DNA from: Acidiphilium multivorum AIU301
Lineage (GTDB): Bacteria > Pseudomonadota > Alphaproteobacteria > Acetobacterales > Acetobacteraceae
Assembly (NCBI RefSeq): GCF_000202835.1
Contig: NC_015186.1
Coordinates: 2,543,001 to 2,607,000 of the forward strand
Reading direction: 5' to 3'
DNA length: 64,000 nucleotides
Shown piece after piece: positions 32,237-41,834 of the stretch. A program made the translations under genes and the position numbers. The notes beneath the pieces were generated by a model. It was not told the DNA's origin, ran no database searches, and saw only the letters and a list, made by a program, of their open reading frames with translations. Positions within the stretch are counted from its first letter, which is position 1, and each line of letters begins with the position of its first letter.

Positions 32237-33499
32237 ATGAGCCTGGCGTCCTTCCTGTTCGGCACGCCGGACGCCGTGCGCGACCCGCCCCATGGGGTCA
32301 TCGGTTGCGCCTGGTGCGGTCTCGTGCAGCGCCTGCCGGCGCGTTCAGGGCCCGGCGTCATCCATTGCCGCCGGTGCGATGCGCCGCTCGAACGCATGTC
32401 GGGCCGCGGGCTCGATGCCGCCCTCGCCTGCGCCGTGGCCACGCTGGTCCTGCTGCCGCCGGCCATTCTGCTGCCGCTGATGCGCGTCTCGCTGCTCGGC
32501 GCCGCCAACCGCAGCACGATCACCGCCGGCATCGCCGGGCTCTGGCATCAGGGCTGGCCGCTGGCCGGCATCGTCCTGGCCGCCGAACTGATCGCGCTGC
32601 CGCTGGCGCGCTTCGGCCTGCTCGCGGCGGTCCTGGCGATGCTGCGCGCCGGACGCCGGGCGGCATGGCTCGGCCCCGCCTTCCGCATCGCCGAGCGGCT
32701 CGACGAGTGGGCGACCATCGACGTCTTCCTGATCGGCTGCATCATCGGCTATTCGCGCGTCGCACCGTTCCTGCCGGTGCGGATCGGCGCCGGCGGCGCC
32801 TGCGTGATCGCCGCCGCCTTCATGACGATGATCACCCGGGCAACGCTCGAGCGCCGGGCGATCTGGCGGTCCATCGGGCCGGAATCCAGCCATGCCGGGC
32901 ACGACGCCATCGCCTGCGCGGCCTGCGGCCACGTCGCCGCCGCCGCCGATGCGGGCACGCGCTGCCCGCGCTGCCGCGCGACGCTCTGGCGCCAGCGCCC
33001 CCACGCCACGGCGCGGGCCCTCGCCCTCACCCTGGCCGGCTTCATCTTCTACCCGATCGCCTATCTCTACCCGATGGAAATCGACATGCGCGCCGGCACC
33101 GCGCATGCGCACTCGATCCTCTCCGGCGTGATGAAGCTGTTCCAGGCCGGGCTGTGGCCGCTCGGCCTCATCATCTTCACCGCCAGCGTCGCAATTCCCC
33201 TGATCAAGCTGTTCGGCATCGCCTGGATCATCCTGTCCTCGCACCGCCATTCCACCCGGCGGCTGCGGCTCAAGGGGCATGTCTGCCGCCTCATCGTCGA
33301 GATCGGCCGATGGTCGCATATCGATGTCTTCACCGTCGCCGTGTTCCTGCCGCTGCTGCACCTCTCCGGCCTGCTGAGCATCGATGTCGCCGATGGGCTG
33401 CCGGCCTTTCTCGCCGTCGTCGTGCTGACCATGCTGGCCGCGCGGGCGCTCGATCCCCGCCGCATCTGGATCGCCGCACGGGAGCCGGCCCATGGCTGA
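32237..33499 (+). CDS. pqiA: PqiA-type inner-membrane protein
   Basis: About 420 residues with two copies of a unit made of a zinc-ribbon-like pair of C-x-x-C motifs (C-A-W-C...C-R-R-C near 24-47; C-A-A-C...C-P-R-C near 233-253) followed by four membrane helices. This duplicated layout is characteristic of PqiA. PqiA is the inner-membrane partner of the MCE protein PqiB in an intermembrane lipid transport system that supports envelope integrity. A GTG nine bases upstream is an alternative start. Its end overlaps pqiB by 8 bases. Confidence 0.9.
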   Translation: MSLASFLFGTPDAVRDPPHGVIGCAWCGLVQRLPARSGPGVIHCRRCDAPLERMSGRGLDAALACAVATLVLLPPAILLPLMRVSLLGAANRSTITAGIAGLWHQGWPLAGIVLAAELIALPLARFGLLAAVLAMLRAGRRAAWLGPAFRIAERLDEWATIDVFLIGCIIGYSRVAPFLPVRIGAGGACVIAAAFMTMITRATLERRAIWRSIGPESSHAGHDAIACAACGHVAAAADAGTRCPRCRATLWRQRPHATARALALTLAGFIFYPIAYLYPMEIDMRAGTAHAHSILSGVMKLFQAGLWPLGLIIFTASVAIPLIKLFGIAWIILSSHRHSTRRLRLKGHVCRLIVEIGRWSHIDVFTVAVFLPLLHLSGLLSIDVADGLPAFLAVVVLTMLAARALDPRRIWIAAREPAHG

Positions 33500-35117
33500 T
33501 CCGGACGCGCCGGAGGCCCGCTTCCGTGGCACGCGCTGGCCGGGGTTGATCTGGGCGGTTCCGGTGGCCGCGGCGCTCATCGTCGCCTGGCTCGGCGTCG
33601 CGGCACTGGCGACGCGCGGCCCGGAAGTCGTCGTCACGTTCCCGATCACCGGCGGCATCAGGCCCGGCGGCACCGACGTGACCTATCGCGGCGCGACGGT
33701 GGGCCACGTGGTCAGCGTGCATCTCGATGCCTCGCTCGCCGCCATGAAGGTGCGCCTGCGCTTCGACCCCGACATGGACGGACATCTGGGGCGCGGCACC
33801 AGATACTGGATCGCCGGGCGGCACGTCAGTTTCGGCAACCTTGCCTCGCTGAAATCGGTGATCGCGGGTCCGCATATCGCGGTGGCGCCACGGAACGGGC
33901 CGATCCGGCATCATGCCGCCGGCCTCGCCCATGCGCCAGCCGTCAATCCCGCGAAGGCCGGACTGACGGTCATGCTCACGGCGGCGAAGAAGGGCAACAT
34001 CTCGACCGGCGCGGGCATCTTCTACAAGGGGTTGCGGATCGGAACCGTGCGGAAGATCGCGCTCGGCCCGAACGGCGGCGGCTTTGCCATCGGCGCCTTC
34101 ATCAGCCGGCGCTACCAGCGCCTGATCACCACGCGCAGCCGCTTCTGGAACGCCGGCGGCGTACGGGTGACGGCTTCCGGCGGCGGCCCCCGCCTCGCGA
34201 TGCAGTCGGTACCCGCGCTCGTCTCCGGCGCGCTGGGAGTGACGACGCCGCCCGGCGGCCGCCAGGCCATCGACGGCGCCCGTTTCCGCCTCTACCACAG
34301 CGCCGCCGCGGCGCGCGACGCGCCGGGCCCGCATGCCGTCGCCTACAGAACGGTGCTGCCAGGCGGGCCACGGGGCCTCGCGGTCGGCGCGCCGGTAACG
34401 CTGGAGGGCGCCACGGTCGGCGCGGTGACCGGCGTGGCCATGGCCTACGCGCCGCGCGCGGGCGCGATACGGAGCACGGTCCGCTTCGCGCTCGATCCGT
34501 CGCGGATCGGCCTTGCCGGTGCGACGTGGAACCTGCGGCATCCGCGCCCGCAGATGAACGCGATGCTCGCGCGCCTGATCCACCGGGGGCTGCGCGCCCA
34601 CCTCGCCCGCGCGACACCGGTGATCGGCCAGCAGGAACTCGCCCTCGCCATCATGCGCGGGGCAGCGCCGGCCACGCTCGGCAAGGGCGCGCCGCCCGCG
34701 GTTCCAGCCGTCGCCGGCGGCTCGATCGGCCGGCTCATGGCCGAAGCCGGCGGCATTCTGGCCAACCTCCATGCCGTCAGCGCGCGTCTCGCCGCGCTCA
34801 GCCGGGCGCCGCGGACGCGGGCCGCGCTGAAGCGGCTCGCGCAAACCGCCGCGAACGTCGCGGCCATCACCCGCACGACGCGCGGCCAGGCGCCGCACCT
34901 TCTCGCCGACCTGCGACGGACAGCGAACGAGGCGGATGAAGCGCTGCGCGATCTGCGCGGCATGATCGGCGCCCAGGGCAGCGCGGCCAACGCCCCGGAG
35001 TCGCAGACGATGCCGCATACGCTCTACGAACTCGGCCGGGCCGCGCGGGCTCTGCGCGAACTGGTCGATGAACTGAACGCGCATCCCAATGCGCTGATCC
35101 TCGGCAAGGGACGCTGA
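33492..35117 (+). CDS. pqiB: PqiB-type MCE domain lipid-transport protein
   Basis: The 541-residue protein has one N-terminal membrane helix (about 16-36) and then three MCE (MlaD-like) domains. The starts of these domains are visible at V-V-V-T-F-P-I-T-G-G, L-T-V-M-L-T-A-A and A-Y-R-T-V-L-P. A C-terminal helical needle-like region follows. PqiB hexamers form a hollow tube across the periplasm for lipid movement. Three MCE domains and the length match the PqiB group. It overlaps pqiA at its start and pqiC at its end (ATGA). Confidence 0.92.
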   Translation: MADPDAPEARFRGTRWPGLIWAVPVAAALIVAWLGVAALATRGPEVVVTFPITGGIRPGGTDVTYRGATVGHVVSVHLDASLAAMKVRLRFDPDMDGHLGRGTRYWIAGRHVSFGNLASLKSVIAGPHIAVAPRNGPIRHHAAGLAHAPAVNPAKAGLTVMLTAAKKGNISTGAGIFYKGLRIGTVRKIALGPNGGGFAIGAFISRRYQRLITTRSRFWNAGGVRVTASGGGPRLAMQSVPALVSGALGVTTPPGGRQAIDGARFRLYHSAAAARDAPGPHAVAYRTVLPGGPRGLAVGAPVTLEGATVGAVTGVAMAYAPRAGAIRSTVRFALDPSRIGLAGATWNLRHPRPQMNAMLARLIHRGLRAHLARATPVIGQQELALAIMRGAAPATLGKGAPPAVPAVAGGSIGRLMAEAGGILANLHAVSARLAALSRAPRTRAALKRLAQTAANVAAITRTTRGQAPHLLADLRRTANEADEALRDLRGMIGAQGSAANAPESQTMPHTLYELGRAARALRELVDELNAHPNALILGKGR

Positions 35118-35671
35118 TGACCCGAACGATCGCCACACTCGCGATGGCCCTGACCCTCGGCCTTGCCGGCTGCGCCGGCCAGCGGACCATCTATCTCGCG
35201 CTATCGCCGACATCGGGGCCGACATTCCACACCCGTGGAGCGGCGATCGCGGTGGCGCACGTGCTGATGCCGCCGACGATCGACCGGATCTACCTGACCA
35301 CCGCGACCGGCCCGAACACGCGCGCCGTCTCGCGGCGGGCGCGATGGACCGCCCCGCTGGCGGGACAGGCGCAGGCCATATTGGCACGCGACCTGGCGCG
35401 CCGCCTGCCCGAGCGGCGCGTGGCCATGCCCGGCGATCCCGTCCCGCGAGCGGCGCTGCTGGTGCATGTCGAGGTGACGGAGTTCATGCCGCATCCGGGC
35501 CATGTCGAGCTCGCCGCGGACTGGCGCGGCGTGCGGGCGGGCAAGGCCGTGGCGGCTGGGCGGGTGCGCATCGCCGAGCGTTGCGGCGGAGGCGCGGCGG
35601 CGGAAGCGCACGCCATGAGCGTCGCGCTCGGCCGGCTCGCCGACCGGATCGCGGCGCGGCTTTCACGGTGA
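35117..35671 (+). CDS. pqiC: PqiC-type outer-membrane lipoprotein
   Basis: The 184-residue protein has a lipoprotein signal peptide with lipobox L-A-G-C (cysteine at about 19) and the ABC-type transport auxiliary (DUF330/PqiC) fold, with Y-L-A-L-S-P and R-I-Y-L-T-T near the N-terminus of the mature part. PqiC is the outer-membrane partner of the PqiAB lipid-transport complex. Start and upstream stop overlap (ATGA), completing a coupled three-gene operon. It ends 7 bases from the convergent phosphatase gene. Confidence 0.88.
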   Translation: MTRTIATLAMALTLGLAGCAGQRTIYLALSPTSGPTFHTRGAAIAVAHVLMPPTIDRIYLTTATGPNTRAVSRRARWTAPLAGQAQAILARDLARRLPERRVAMPGDPVPRAALLVHVEVTEFMPHPGHVELAADWRGVRAGKAVAAGRVRIAERCGGGAAAEAHAMSVALGRLADRIAARLSR

Positions 35672-35678
35672 GGGGCGG

Positions 35679-36398
35679 TCAGACCGCGACGACCACGGCC
35701 GTCACGTTGTCGTTGCCCTTGCGGGCGAGGGTGGCCGCGATCAGCAGTTCCGGCGGCGGCACGCCGTCCGGCGAACCGAGCAGGGCGGCGATTTCCGCCT
35801 CGGGCAATGTCTTGCTCAGCCCGTCCGAGCAGAGCAGGAACCGGTCCCCCGGCTCGATCCGGCCGATCACCTTGTCGAGTTCGAGATCCGCGTCGTCGGC
35901 GCCGACGGCGCGGGTAATCACGTTCGCCTGGGGATGGTGCTCGGCGGCCTCGGGCGTGAGCCGGCCCTCGTCCACCAGCGCCTGCACCAGCGAATGGTCG
36001 CGGGTCAGCTGGGTCAACTCGCCGCCGCGCAGCAGATAGACGCGCGAATCCCCCGCCCAGAGGCAGGCGAAATGGTCATCGCGCAGGATCAGGATCGCGA
36101 TGGTGGAGGCGATGACCGCGCGCGGGCCGCGCTGGGACGCCTCGTGCAGCAGCGTGTGATGCGTCTCGTTCACCACGCGGCGGACCTCTGGCAGGAGTTC
36201 GGCGGCGGTCAGCCCCGGTTCCAGACGGTCCAGCCCGGCGACGATCATGCCCGAGGCCACCTCACCCGCCTGATGTCCGCCGGCACCGTCGGCCACCGCC
36301 CAGAGGCCGAGATCGGGGCGGCAGATATAGGCATCCTCGTTGTGCTTGCGCACCGCGCCGACATGGGTCTCCGCCCAGGTCACGGCGCGCGGGATCAT
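35679..36398 (-). CDS. pppA: PP2C-type Ser/Thr phosphatase, T6SS-associated (PppA)
   Basis: The 239-residue PP2C protein has the metal-binding motifs R-K-H-N-E-D-A-Y, V-A-D-G-A-G-G-H-Q-A-G-E, L-W-A-G-D-S-R-V-Y and L-C-S-D-G-L-S. It matches PppA, which in Pseudomonas reverses PpkA phosphorylation of the FHA protein and so switches T6SS off. It is the last gene of the T6SS operon and overlaps tagF by 4 bases. No kinase lies within this operon; the nearest Ser/Thr kinase is at 58449-60311 on the other strand. Confidence 0.9.
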   Translation of the reverse strand: MIPRAVTWAETHVGAVRKHNEDAYICRPDLGLWAVADGAGGHQAGEVASGMIVAGLDRLEPGLTAAELLPEVRRVVNETHHTLLHEASQRGPRAVIASTIAILILRDDHFACLWAGDSRVYLLRGGELTQLTRDHSLVQALVDEGRLTPEAAEHHPQANVITRAVGADDADLELDKVIGRIEPGDRFLLCSDGLSKTLPEAEIAALLGSPDGVPPPELLIAATLARKGNDNVTAVVVAV

Positions 36399-36925
36399 CG
36401 TACCGCCTCCCCGGCCTCATCGCGCAGGAACGCCGCGAAACCGGCGGGATCGGGCAGGGCGGCCATCTCGATCCGCCCCGGGCCGCGATGCGGGCCGCCG
36501 GCAGACCACCAGCCGAATGCCGGTTCACACGAATCGGGCGGGAGATGTGCCAGACGGGCGGCGAGCGCATCCGGCGGCAGGTCGGTCGTGACGGCGGCGA
36601 TGCCGACCTCCTCGGCCGCATCGAGCCAGGCCGTGCCGGCGAGCGCCGCTTCGGTCGCGAGCACCAGTGGAAAGGCACGCCCGACGCGGTCGACGCTCGG
36701 CAGCCACACGCCGCCGAGCGCCACGCCCGCCACCGGCGCTGAAAAACGCCACACCGGCGCCTCCATCCAGCAGGGCATCCAGTCCTCGCCCAGCGCGGTG
36801 CGGCTGGCCGCGAGGCACGCCCGCATCCAGCCATCCAGCGCATCCACCACGGCCGGCGGCAGGCCGGCGCCGACGAAGTCGCCGCGCGCCGGAATCTTGC
36901 CGTAAAAGCCGCTCACCCGCGCCAC
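36395..36925 (-). CDS. tagF: T6SS-associated protein TagF
   Basis: The 176-residue protein begins with G-F-Y-G-K-I-P-A-R-G-D-F-V, the hallmark N-terminus of TagF (ImpM). It is followed by the conserved G-V-W-L-P-S-V-D-R-V-G-R-x-F-P-L core. In Pseudomonas and Agrobacterium TagF represses T6SS after translation, partly by interacting with the FHA protein. It is placed between tssM and pppA with a 4-base gap and a 4-base overlap. In some alphaproteobacteria TagF and PppA are fused; here they are separate genes. Confidence 0.9.
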   Translation of the reverse strand: MARVSGFYGKIPARGDFVGAGLPPAVVDALDGWMRACLAASRTALGEDWMPCWMEAPVWRFSAPVAGVALGGVWLPSVDRVGRAFPLVLATEAALAGTAWLDAAEEVGIAAVTTDLPPDALAARLAHLPPDSCEPAFGWWSAGGPHRGPGRIEMAALPDPAGFAAFLRDEAGEAVR

Positions 36926-36929
36926 ATCT

Positions 36930-39900
36930 TCATCCTTTGAGGCTCGGGCAGCGGAAGTCGTTCAGCACGCCCGGCGCGAACGGGTTGAAGATCGACCCCG
37001 CCTCGAGCGTGAAGCGCGCCTGCATGCCCCCCTGATCGAAGGTGAGGGTGTAGCGGGCGGAGCTGCCGTCACGCGTGAGCCGCCCCATGCCGAACAGGCG
37101 AAACACCGCCCAGGGACCGCTGGCCTGAAGCGTGACCGGCGTGCCGCCGGCGGCCGGCGTGATGATCAGCCGGGCCGTCTGCATGCCGGTGGCACCCGGC
37201 CAGTTCACCGAGGTCGGCACCGTCGGGCCGTGGGCGTAGCTGACATCGACGCCGCCAAGCTGCAGCACGACCTGTGCCGCGCCCGCCGAGAGGCCGGCGG
37301 GCGTGACCGTGAACTGCACGCTGGGCTGCGTGCCGCCCAGGAAGAACATCTGCTGGATTTCCTGCGCGCGCTGGAATTCCGCGACGGCCCCCTGGCTGAC
37401 CGGCGGCGCCACGCCGTTCACCGGCTGCACCGTCCATACCTGCCCGGTCATGTTCACGAAGGGCCGCACCTGCGTGTTGAAGAAATTGTCCATCACGCCG
37501 CCCGGCGCGAAGAGCCGGGCGAAATCGGCAAGCGGAATGCCCGAGGCGGCACTTGCATCGAACGGGTAATGGCCGGTCACCGCCTTCTCGCAGAGTGCCG
37601 CGGCACCGCCCGGCGCCTTGAACGCCGCCGCCGCCGCCGCCGCGGCGCTGCCGCCGCGCAGGCTGTTCGATGTCGCGACGATCGCGCCGAGCCAGCGGCT
37701 GACCGGCTGCGGATCGTGCTGTGCCTCGCCGGCAAGGAGCTGGGCCGCATCGCCGCCGGCGGCGGGGGACGCGGGGCCCGCCGCGCCGGGCGCCGTGGCG
37801 GCGAGGGTTGCCAGCTGCTTCTGCACCTGGTCGATCAGTTGCAATGTCAGCGAGAGCGGAGAGCCTGCCGCGCCGGTGCCCACATAATTGCGCAGCGGCG
37901 CGAACTCGGCGTTGATTGCCGCCCCGGGCTTCGGGGCCGGGGCGCCTGACGCCTGCGGGCCCAGCAACTGCTTCAGCCGCGTCGCCGCTTCGTTCAGCTT
38001 GGCCGGTGCCCGCAGCTTCGCCTCGGCGCCCGTCGCCCCCTTGGCGGCCTTCGCAAGGTCTTTCGGCGGTTTGGTGAGCGTAAGCTCGTCCGCCATCGAC
38101 GACAGCAGCCGCACCATCGGCGATTGGGGCGAGCCAAGCACGTAGAGCGCCTGCACGGCCTGGCCCGCGGAGCCGAGGGGCGCGATATTGAGGTCGTCGA
38201 TCATCGACTGCCAGTGCCGGGCATAGGCGGTGTCGTAGAGCCGGATCACATCCTGCTCGAGCGACTGCATCTGCGGCGAATCCGGCTTGATCCGGTCCTG
38301 CGCGCCGAGCACCCAGCTTTCCCTGGCGACATCCTGTGTCGCATGGGTGAGGGCCGGCAGCAGCACGGTGTAGAAGCCGCGCTTGGTGAAGAAGCCGGGC
38401 ACGCCATCGGTCAGCGGCTTGCCGGTGGCGTTGACGAAATAGGGCGTTCCGGCAGCCCCCAGCGCCGCCGCCGGCGTCCAGGCCGGCACGCGGGACGCCG
38501 CCTCGGAATCGCGGATGCGGGAATAGACCCGCTCGGCGATCGGCACGCGCGAGAAGGTCGCGCGCGCGGTGGCGATCAGCTGGCCGTCCAGCGGAACGTC
38601 CGGCAGCGGGCGGGCGAGCAGCGCGGTCAGGTCCCGCATCAGCGAATGGCGCAATGCGGTCTGGCCGAAGCCCGGATAGAGGCGCCGCCAGTCGAGCTTC
38701 ATCCAGGCCTCGACCAGCGAGGCGTCGAGCGGTCCCTGATTGCCGAGCATGAGATAGACGCGGGTCGCCTGATACAGGAAATCCGGCCGGTCGAGCCCGC
38801 CGCGCATTTCCGCCTCGAGCTGAAGCACGAGGCGCGGCAGCAGCGCGTGGTCGAGCACGTTGCGGTAGACGGCGGCTGTCGCAGCCCTGATCGAGGCGCC
38901 CTGGTCGAGGCCGATGCCGTGATAGCCGCGCTCGGGGGGCGCGCCGGCAAGGTCGCGGGCCTCGCGCAGCAGCGGCGCGATCCGCGACAGATCGGCGCTG
39001 GCGACCGGATCGAGCCGGATCTGCGCCGCGACCTTCTGTTCGGCGGCAAGCCCGGCGCGCGCGCGGGCGATGGCGGCGGCATTGTCGGCATGGCTGCGGA
39101 ACAGCGCCGCGAGCAGCACGACGAACACGAGGCCGACCGCGCCGAACCCCGCGCCGCGCAGCGCGAGGCGGCGCCGGGCGCCGGACCGGTCCGCCGAGCC
39201 CAGCATGGCCTCGCCGAAGATCACCTCGCCGATCAGCCGGCCGAGGAAATAGGAGCGGCCGGATTGCGGCCGCAGGCTGGGCGCGCGCCGCTGGTCGATG
39301 CCGAAGCTGCGGGCCAGCGCGCCGGTCAGACGGTCGATCGGCGTGCCTTCCTGCGTGCCCGAGCAGAGATAGACCCCGCGCAGCCACGGCGCGGGATCGA
39401 GCTGGGAGCCGGCGAACGCCTCGTTCAGGAAGGCCTCCAGCGGCGCCTGCAGGCTCGCGACCTGCATCGGGAAGCCGGCGATGAGCGAGCGGCGATCCGG
39501 GCTGCGTTCGGCGGCGAGGCGGTCGAGCATGCGCTCTTCCACGCGGCCGACCAGCTCGCGGAACTCGGCGGCGAACCGGCCCGCCATGCCCGCCGGCGTG
39601 CGATCGGGCGGAAAGGTCATGCCCCAGACCTGCGCGCGGCCGGCGGTGTCGAGATCGTCATGGAACTCGGTGAAGCCGGCGATCAGGTCGGCCTTTGTGA
39701 ACAGCGCGTAGACCGGCACGGTGACGCCGAGGCGGGTGTTGATCTCCTTGATCCGCGCGCGGATGGCGCGCGCATGGGCGGCGCGGGCCGCGGCGTCGGC
39801 CTGGGCGATGTCGGACAGGGCGATGGCGACGATCACGCCGTTCAGCGGCTGGCGCGGCCGGGTGCGGCGCAGCAGGTCGAGGAAGCCGTGCCAGCCGGCC

Positions 39901-40457
39901 TGGTCGACCGACGCCGAGGAATCCTGCGTCGTGTAGCGGCCGGCGGTGTCGATCATCACCGCCTGGTCGGTGAACCACCAGTCGCAATAGCGGGTGCCGC
40001 CGACACCGGCGACCGCCCCCTGGCCGAGCTCGGCGGCGAGCGGAAAGTTCAGCCCGGCATTGAGCAGCGCGGTGGTCTTGCCGGCGCCGGGCGGGCCGAT
40101 GATGACGTACCAGGGCTGTTCGTAGAGAAAGCCGCGCCGGCCGCGCGCCCGGGCGAGGATGCCAAGCGCCTTCTTCATCTTGTCCGCCAGCGCGGCGACT
40201 TCCTCCGCCCGCATGCCGGCCTCGGGGTCGGCCTGGGTCTCGGTGATCGCCTCTTCGACGGCGGCCGCCTTCTTGCGGGCGCGGCGATCGAGCCAGAGAT
40301 TGGCCGCAAGCCAGATCACGAACACCAGGACAGCGATCGCCGCGCGCGGCAGGATGCCGGCGAGCACGGCGAGGAAGGGGCCGAAGAACCAGACCAGGGC
40401 CGCGATGATCGCGGCGCCGACGCCGCTCAGCAGCCAGCGGACCAGCCGTGCGCTCAT
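36930..40457 (-). CDS. tssM: T6SS membrane-complex protein TssM (IcmF)
   Basis: The 1175-residue protein has the usual TssM size. N-terminal membrane helices lie at about 9-52, the cytoplasmic NTPase domain has Walker A G-P-P-G-A-G-K-T-T at about 121-129, a further membrane helix lies near 430-450 and a long periplasmic part follows. TssM forms the inner-membrane to outer-membrane channel with TssL and TssJ. The intact Walker A suggests ATP binding. It overlaps tssL by 4 bases upstream and is followed by tagF after 4 bases. Confidence 0.95.
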   Translation of the reverse strand: MSARLVRWLLSGVGAAIIAALVWFFGPFLAVLAGILPRAAIAVLVFVIWLAANLWLDRRARKKAAAVEEAITETQADPEAGMRAEEVAALADKMKKALGILARARGRRGFLYEQPWYVIIGPPGAGKTTALLNAGLNFPLAAELGQGAVAGVGGTRYCDWWFTDQAVMIDTAGRYTTQDSSASVDQAGWHGFLDLLRRTRPRQPLNGVIVAIALSDIAQADAAARAAHARAIRARIKEINTRLGVTVPVYALFTKADLIAGFTEFHDDLDTAGRAQVWGMTFPPDRTPAGMAGRFAAEFRELVGRVEERMLDRLAAERSPDRRSLIAGFPMQVASLQAPLEAFLNEAFAGSQLDPAPWLRGVYLCSGTQEGTPIDRLTGALARSFGIDQRRAPSLRPQSGRSYFLGRLIGEVIFGEAMLGSADRSGARRRLALRGAGFGAVGLVFVVLLAALFRSHADNAAAIARARAGLAAEQKVAAQIRLDPVASADLSRIAPLLREARDLAGAPPERGYHGIGLDQGASIRAATAAVYRNVLDHALLPRLVLQLEAEMRGGLDRPDFLYQATRVYLMLGNQGPLDASLVEAWMKLDWRRLYPGFGQTALRHSLMRDLTALLARPLPDVPLDGQLIATARATFSRVPIAERVYSRIRDSEAASRVPAWTPAAALGAAGTPYFVNATGKPLTDGVPGFFTKRGFYTVLLPALTHATQDVARESWVLGAQDRIKPDSPQMQSLEQDVIRLYDTAYARHWQSMIDDLNIAPLGSAGQAVQALYVLGSPQSPMVRLLSSMADELTLTKPPKDLAKAAKGATGAEAKLRAPAKLNEAATRLKQLLGPQASGAPAPKPGAAINAEFAPLRNYVGTGAAGSPLSLTLQLIDQVQKQLATLAATAPGAAGPASPAAGGDAAQLLAGEAQHDPQPVSRWLGAIVATSNSLRGGSAAAAAAAAFKAPGGAAALCEKAVTGHYPFDASAASGIPLADFARLFAPGGVMDNFFNTQVRPFVNMTGQVWTVQPVNGVAPPVSQGAVAEFQRAQEIQQMFFLGGTQPSVQFTVTPAGLSAGAAQVVLQLGGVDVSYAHGPTVPTSVNWPGATGMQTARLIITPAAGGTPVTLQASGPWAVFRLFGMGRLTRDGSSARYTLTFDQGGMQARFTLEAGSIFNPFAPGVLNDFRCPSLKG

Positions 40458-41824
40458 TGGGTTTCACTCCGGATCAGCACGATTTCGATCCGCCGGTTCA
40501 GGGCGCGCCCCTGCGGCGTCGCGTTGGTCGCGATCGGGTCGGCGGCACCGCGCCCCTCCGCGGTGATGCGGCTCTGATCGCCGATCGCGCGGTCGAGCAC
40601 GGCGGCCGCCGCCTTCGCGCGGTCCTCCGAGAGGACCAGGTTGTTGGGGAAGCGCAGCGTGTGGATCGGCTGGCTGTCGGTATAGCCGATCACCTGCACC
40701 TTGCCCTTCTCGCGCGCCAGCGCCTGGCCGATCTTGGAAATCAGCGGCAGCGCGGTGCTCTCGACCGTCGCGCTGCCGGAGGCGAACAGGCCGGTGTTGT
40801 TGATGCGGATGACCGGCGCGTTGACGGTGCCGAGCACGGCGACCTCGCCCTTGGTGATTTCGGGTTGCAGGAAGCCGCGCAGCCGGTCGAGCACGTTCGG
40901 GCCGGTGGTGACCGGCGGCGGCGGCGGCACGACGGCGGCGGCGCGGACGATCTTCGGCATCCGCGCCGGGTGGGCGGCGACCGACTGCGCGTAGAGCGTG
41001 GCGGACTGGCCGCCGAGCCCGTAGTCGAAGGCCGTGTAGACAAGGGCCAGCACCCCGGCGGCCGCCACCGCGGCGACCCAGACCGGCAGGGACGGGCGGC
41101 GCGGGCGGTAGGGCGCCGCAACGCCCTGCCAGTGGGGCGCCAGTTCGGGGCTGGCGGCCGGGCGGGCGCGGCGGAGGACGGCATAGACATCCTCGCGCAG
41201 CCGGTCGATCTCGGCGGGGCCGCGCGGACTGAGCCGGTAGCGCCCCATGTAGCCGAGCGAGAGGCAGATATACATCAGCTCGAGAACCGGCAGGAACCGG
41301 CCCGGGTTCTGCATGATCTGCTTGAGGATGTCGAAGAAGCGCTCGCCGGAGCGGACCTCCTGATGGAAGGTGGACACCATCGAGCGCGCGGCCCAGGCGC
41401 CGCTGCTGCCCCAGGGGGTGGCGAGCACCACGTCATCGAGGCTGGCGCACAGGGCGTAATGCGCGGGGCGCAGCTGGTCGTTCGGAATGCCCGCATTGCG
41501 GCCCGCCTGCTCGAAGTCGCGCAACGCGCGGGCGGTGCGTTCGCGCAGATCGCCCGAATCGGGCTGGGCCAGGGTGTTGCGCAGGCGAGCGAGCAACTGC
41601 AGCAGCGGGGCCGCGGCCGCCATCAGCGGCGTCGAGCCGATATTCAGCGTCTCCGCGCCGCCCGCGGGCGGCGGGGATGCCGGCCGCGGCGGCTCGCTCC
41701 ACGGGTCGCCACCGCCGGTTGGCGGCGGCGGCGGCGGCGCGGGCGGGGGACGCCGGCCGCCCGGCGCCGGCCTGATGATCGTGCGGTCGGAATCGTCTGG
41801 TTCGGCAAACGGATTGTCGCTCAT
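40454..41824 (-). CDS. tssL: T6SS protein TssL with C-terminal OmpA domain
   Basis: The 456-residue protein has a proline-rich N-terminus, a DotU/IcmH-like cytoplasmic domain (about 55-245) and one membrane helix (about 246-266). A C-terminal OmpA-like peptidoglycan-binding domain contains V-I-G-Y-T-D-S-Q-P and N-x-x-L-S-E-D-R-A-K. This is the evolved TssL type that anchors the T6SS membrane complex to peptidoglycan without a separate TagL/TagP. It overlaps tssM by 4 bases. Confidence 0.94.
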   Translation of the reverse strand: MSDNPFAEPDDSDRTIIRPAPGGRRPPPAPPPPPPTGGGDPWSEPPRPASPPPAGGAETLNIGSTPLMAAAAPLLQLLARLRNTLAQPDSGDLRERTARALRDFEQAGRNAGIPNDQLRPAHYALCASLDDVVLATPWGSSGAWAARSMVSTFHQEVRSGERFFDILKQIMQNPGRFLPVLELMYICLSLGYMGRYRLSPRGPAEIDRLREDVYAVLRRARPAASPELAPHWQGVAAPYRPRRPSLPVWVAAVAAAGVLALVYTAFDYGLGGQSATLYAQSVAAHPARMPKIVRAAAVVPPPPPVTTGPNVLDRLRGFLQPEITKGEVAVLGTVNAPVIRINNTGLFASGSATVESTALPLISKIGQALAREKGKVQVIGYTDSQPIHTLRFPNNLVLSEDRAKAAAAVLDRAIGDQSRITAEGRGAADPIATNATPQGRALNRRIEIVLIRSETQ

Positions 41825-41834
41825 GCCACCCTCT

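Noticed and set aside
38124-40577. 817-codon plus-strand frame over tssM
   Set aside because: Shadow of tssM; composition rich in R, G, A, H and no recognisable domain.
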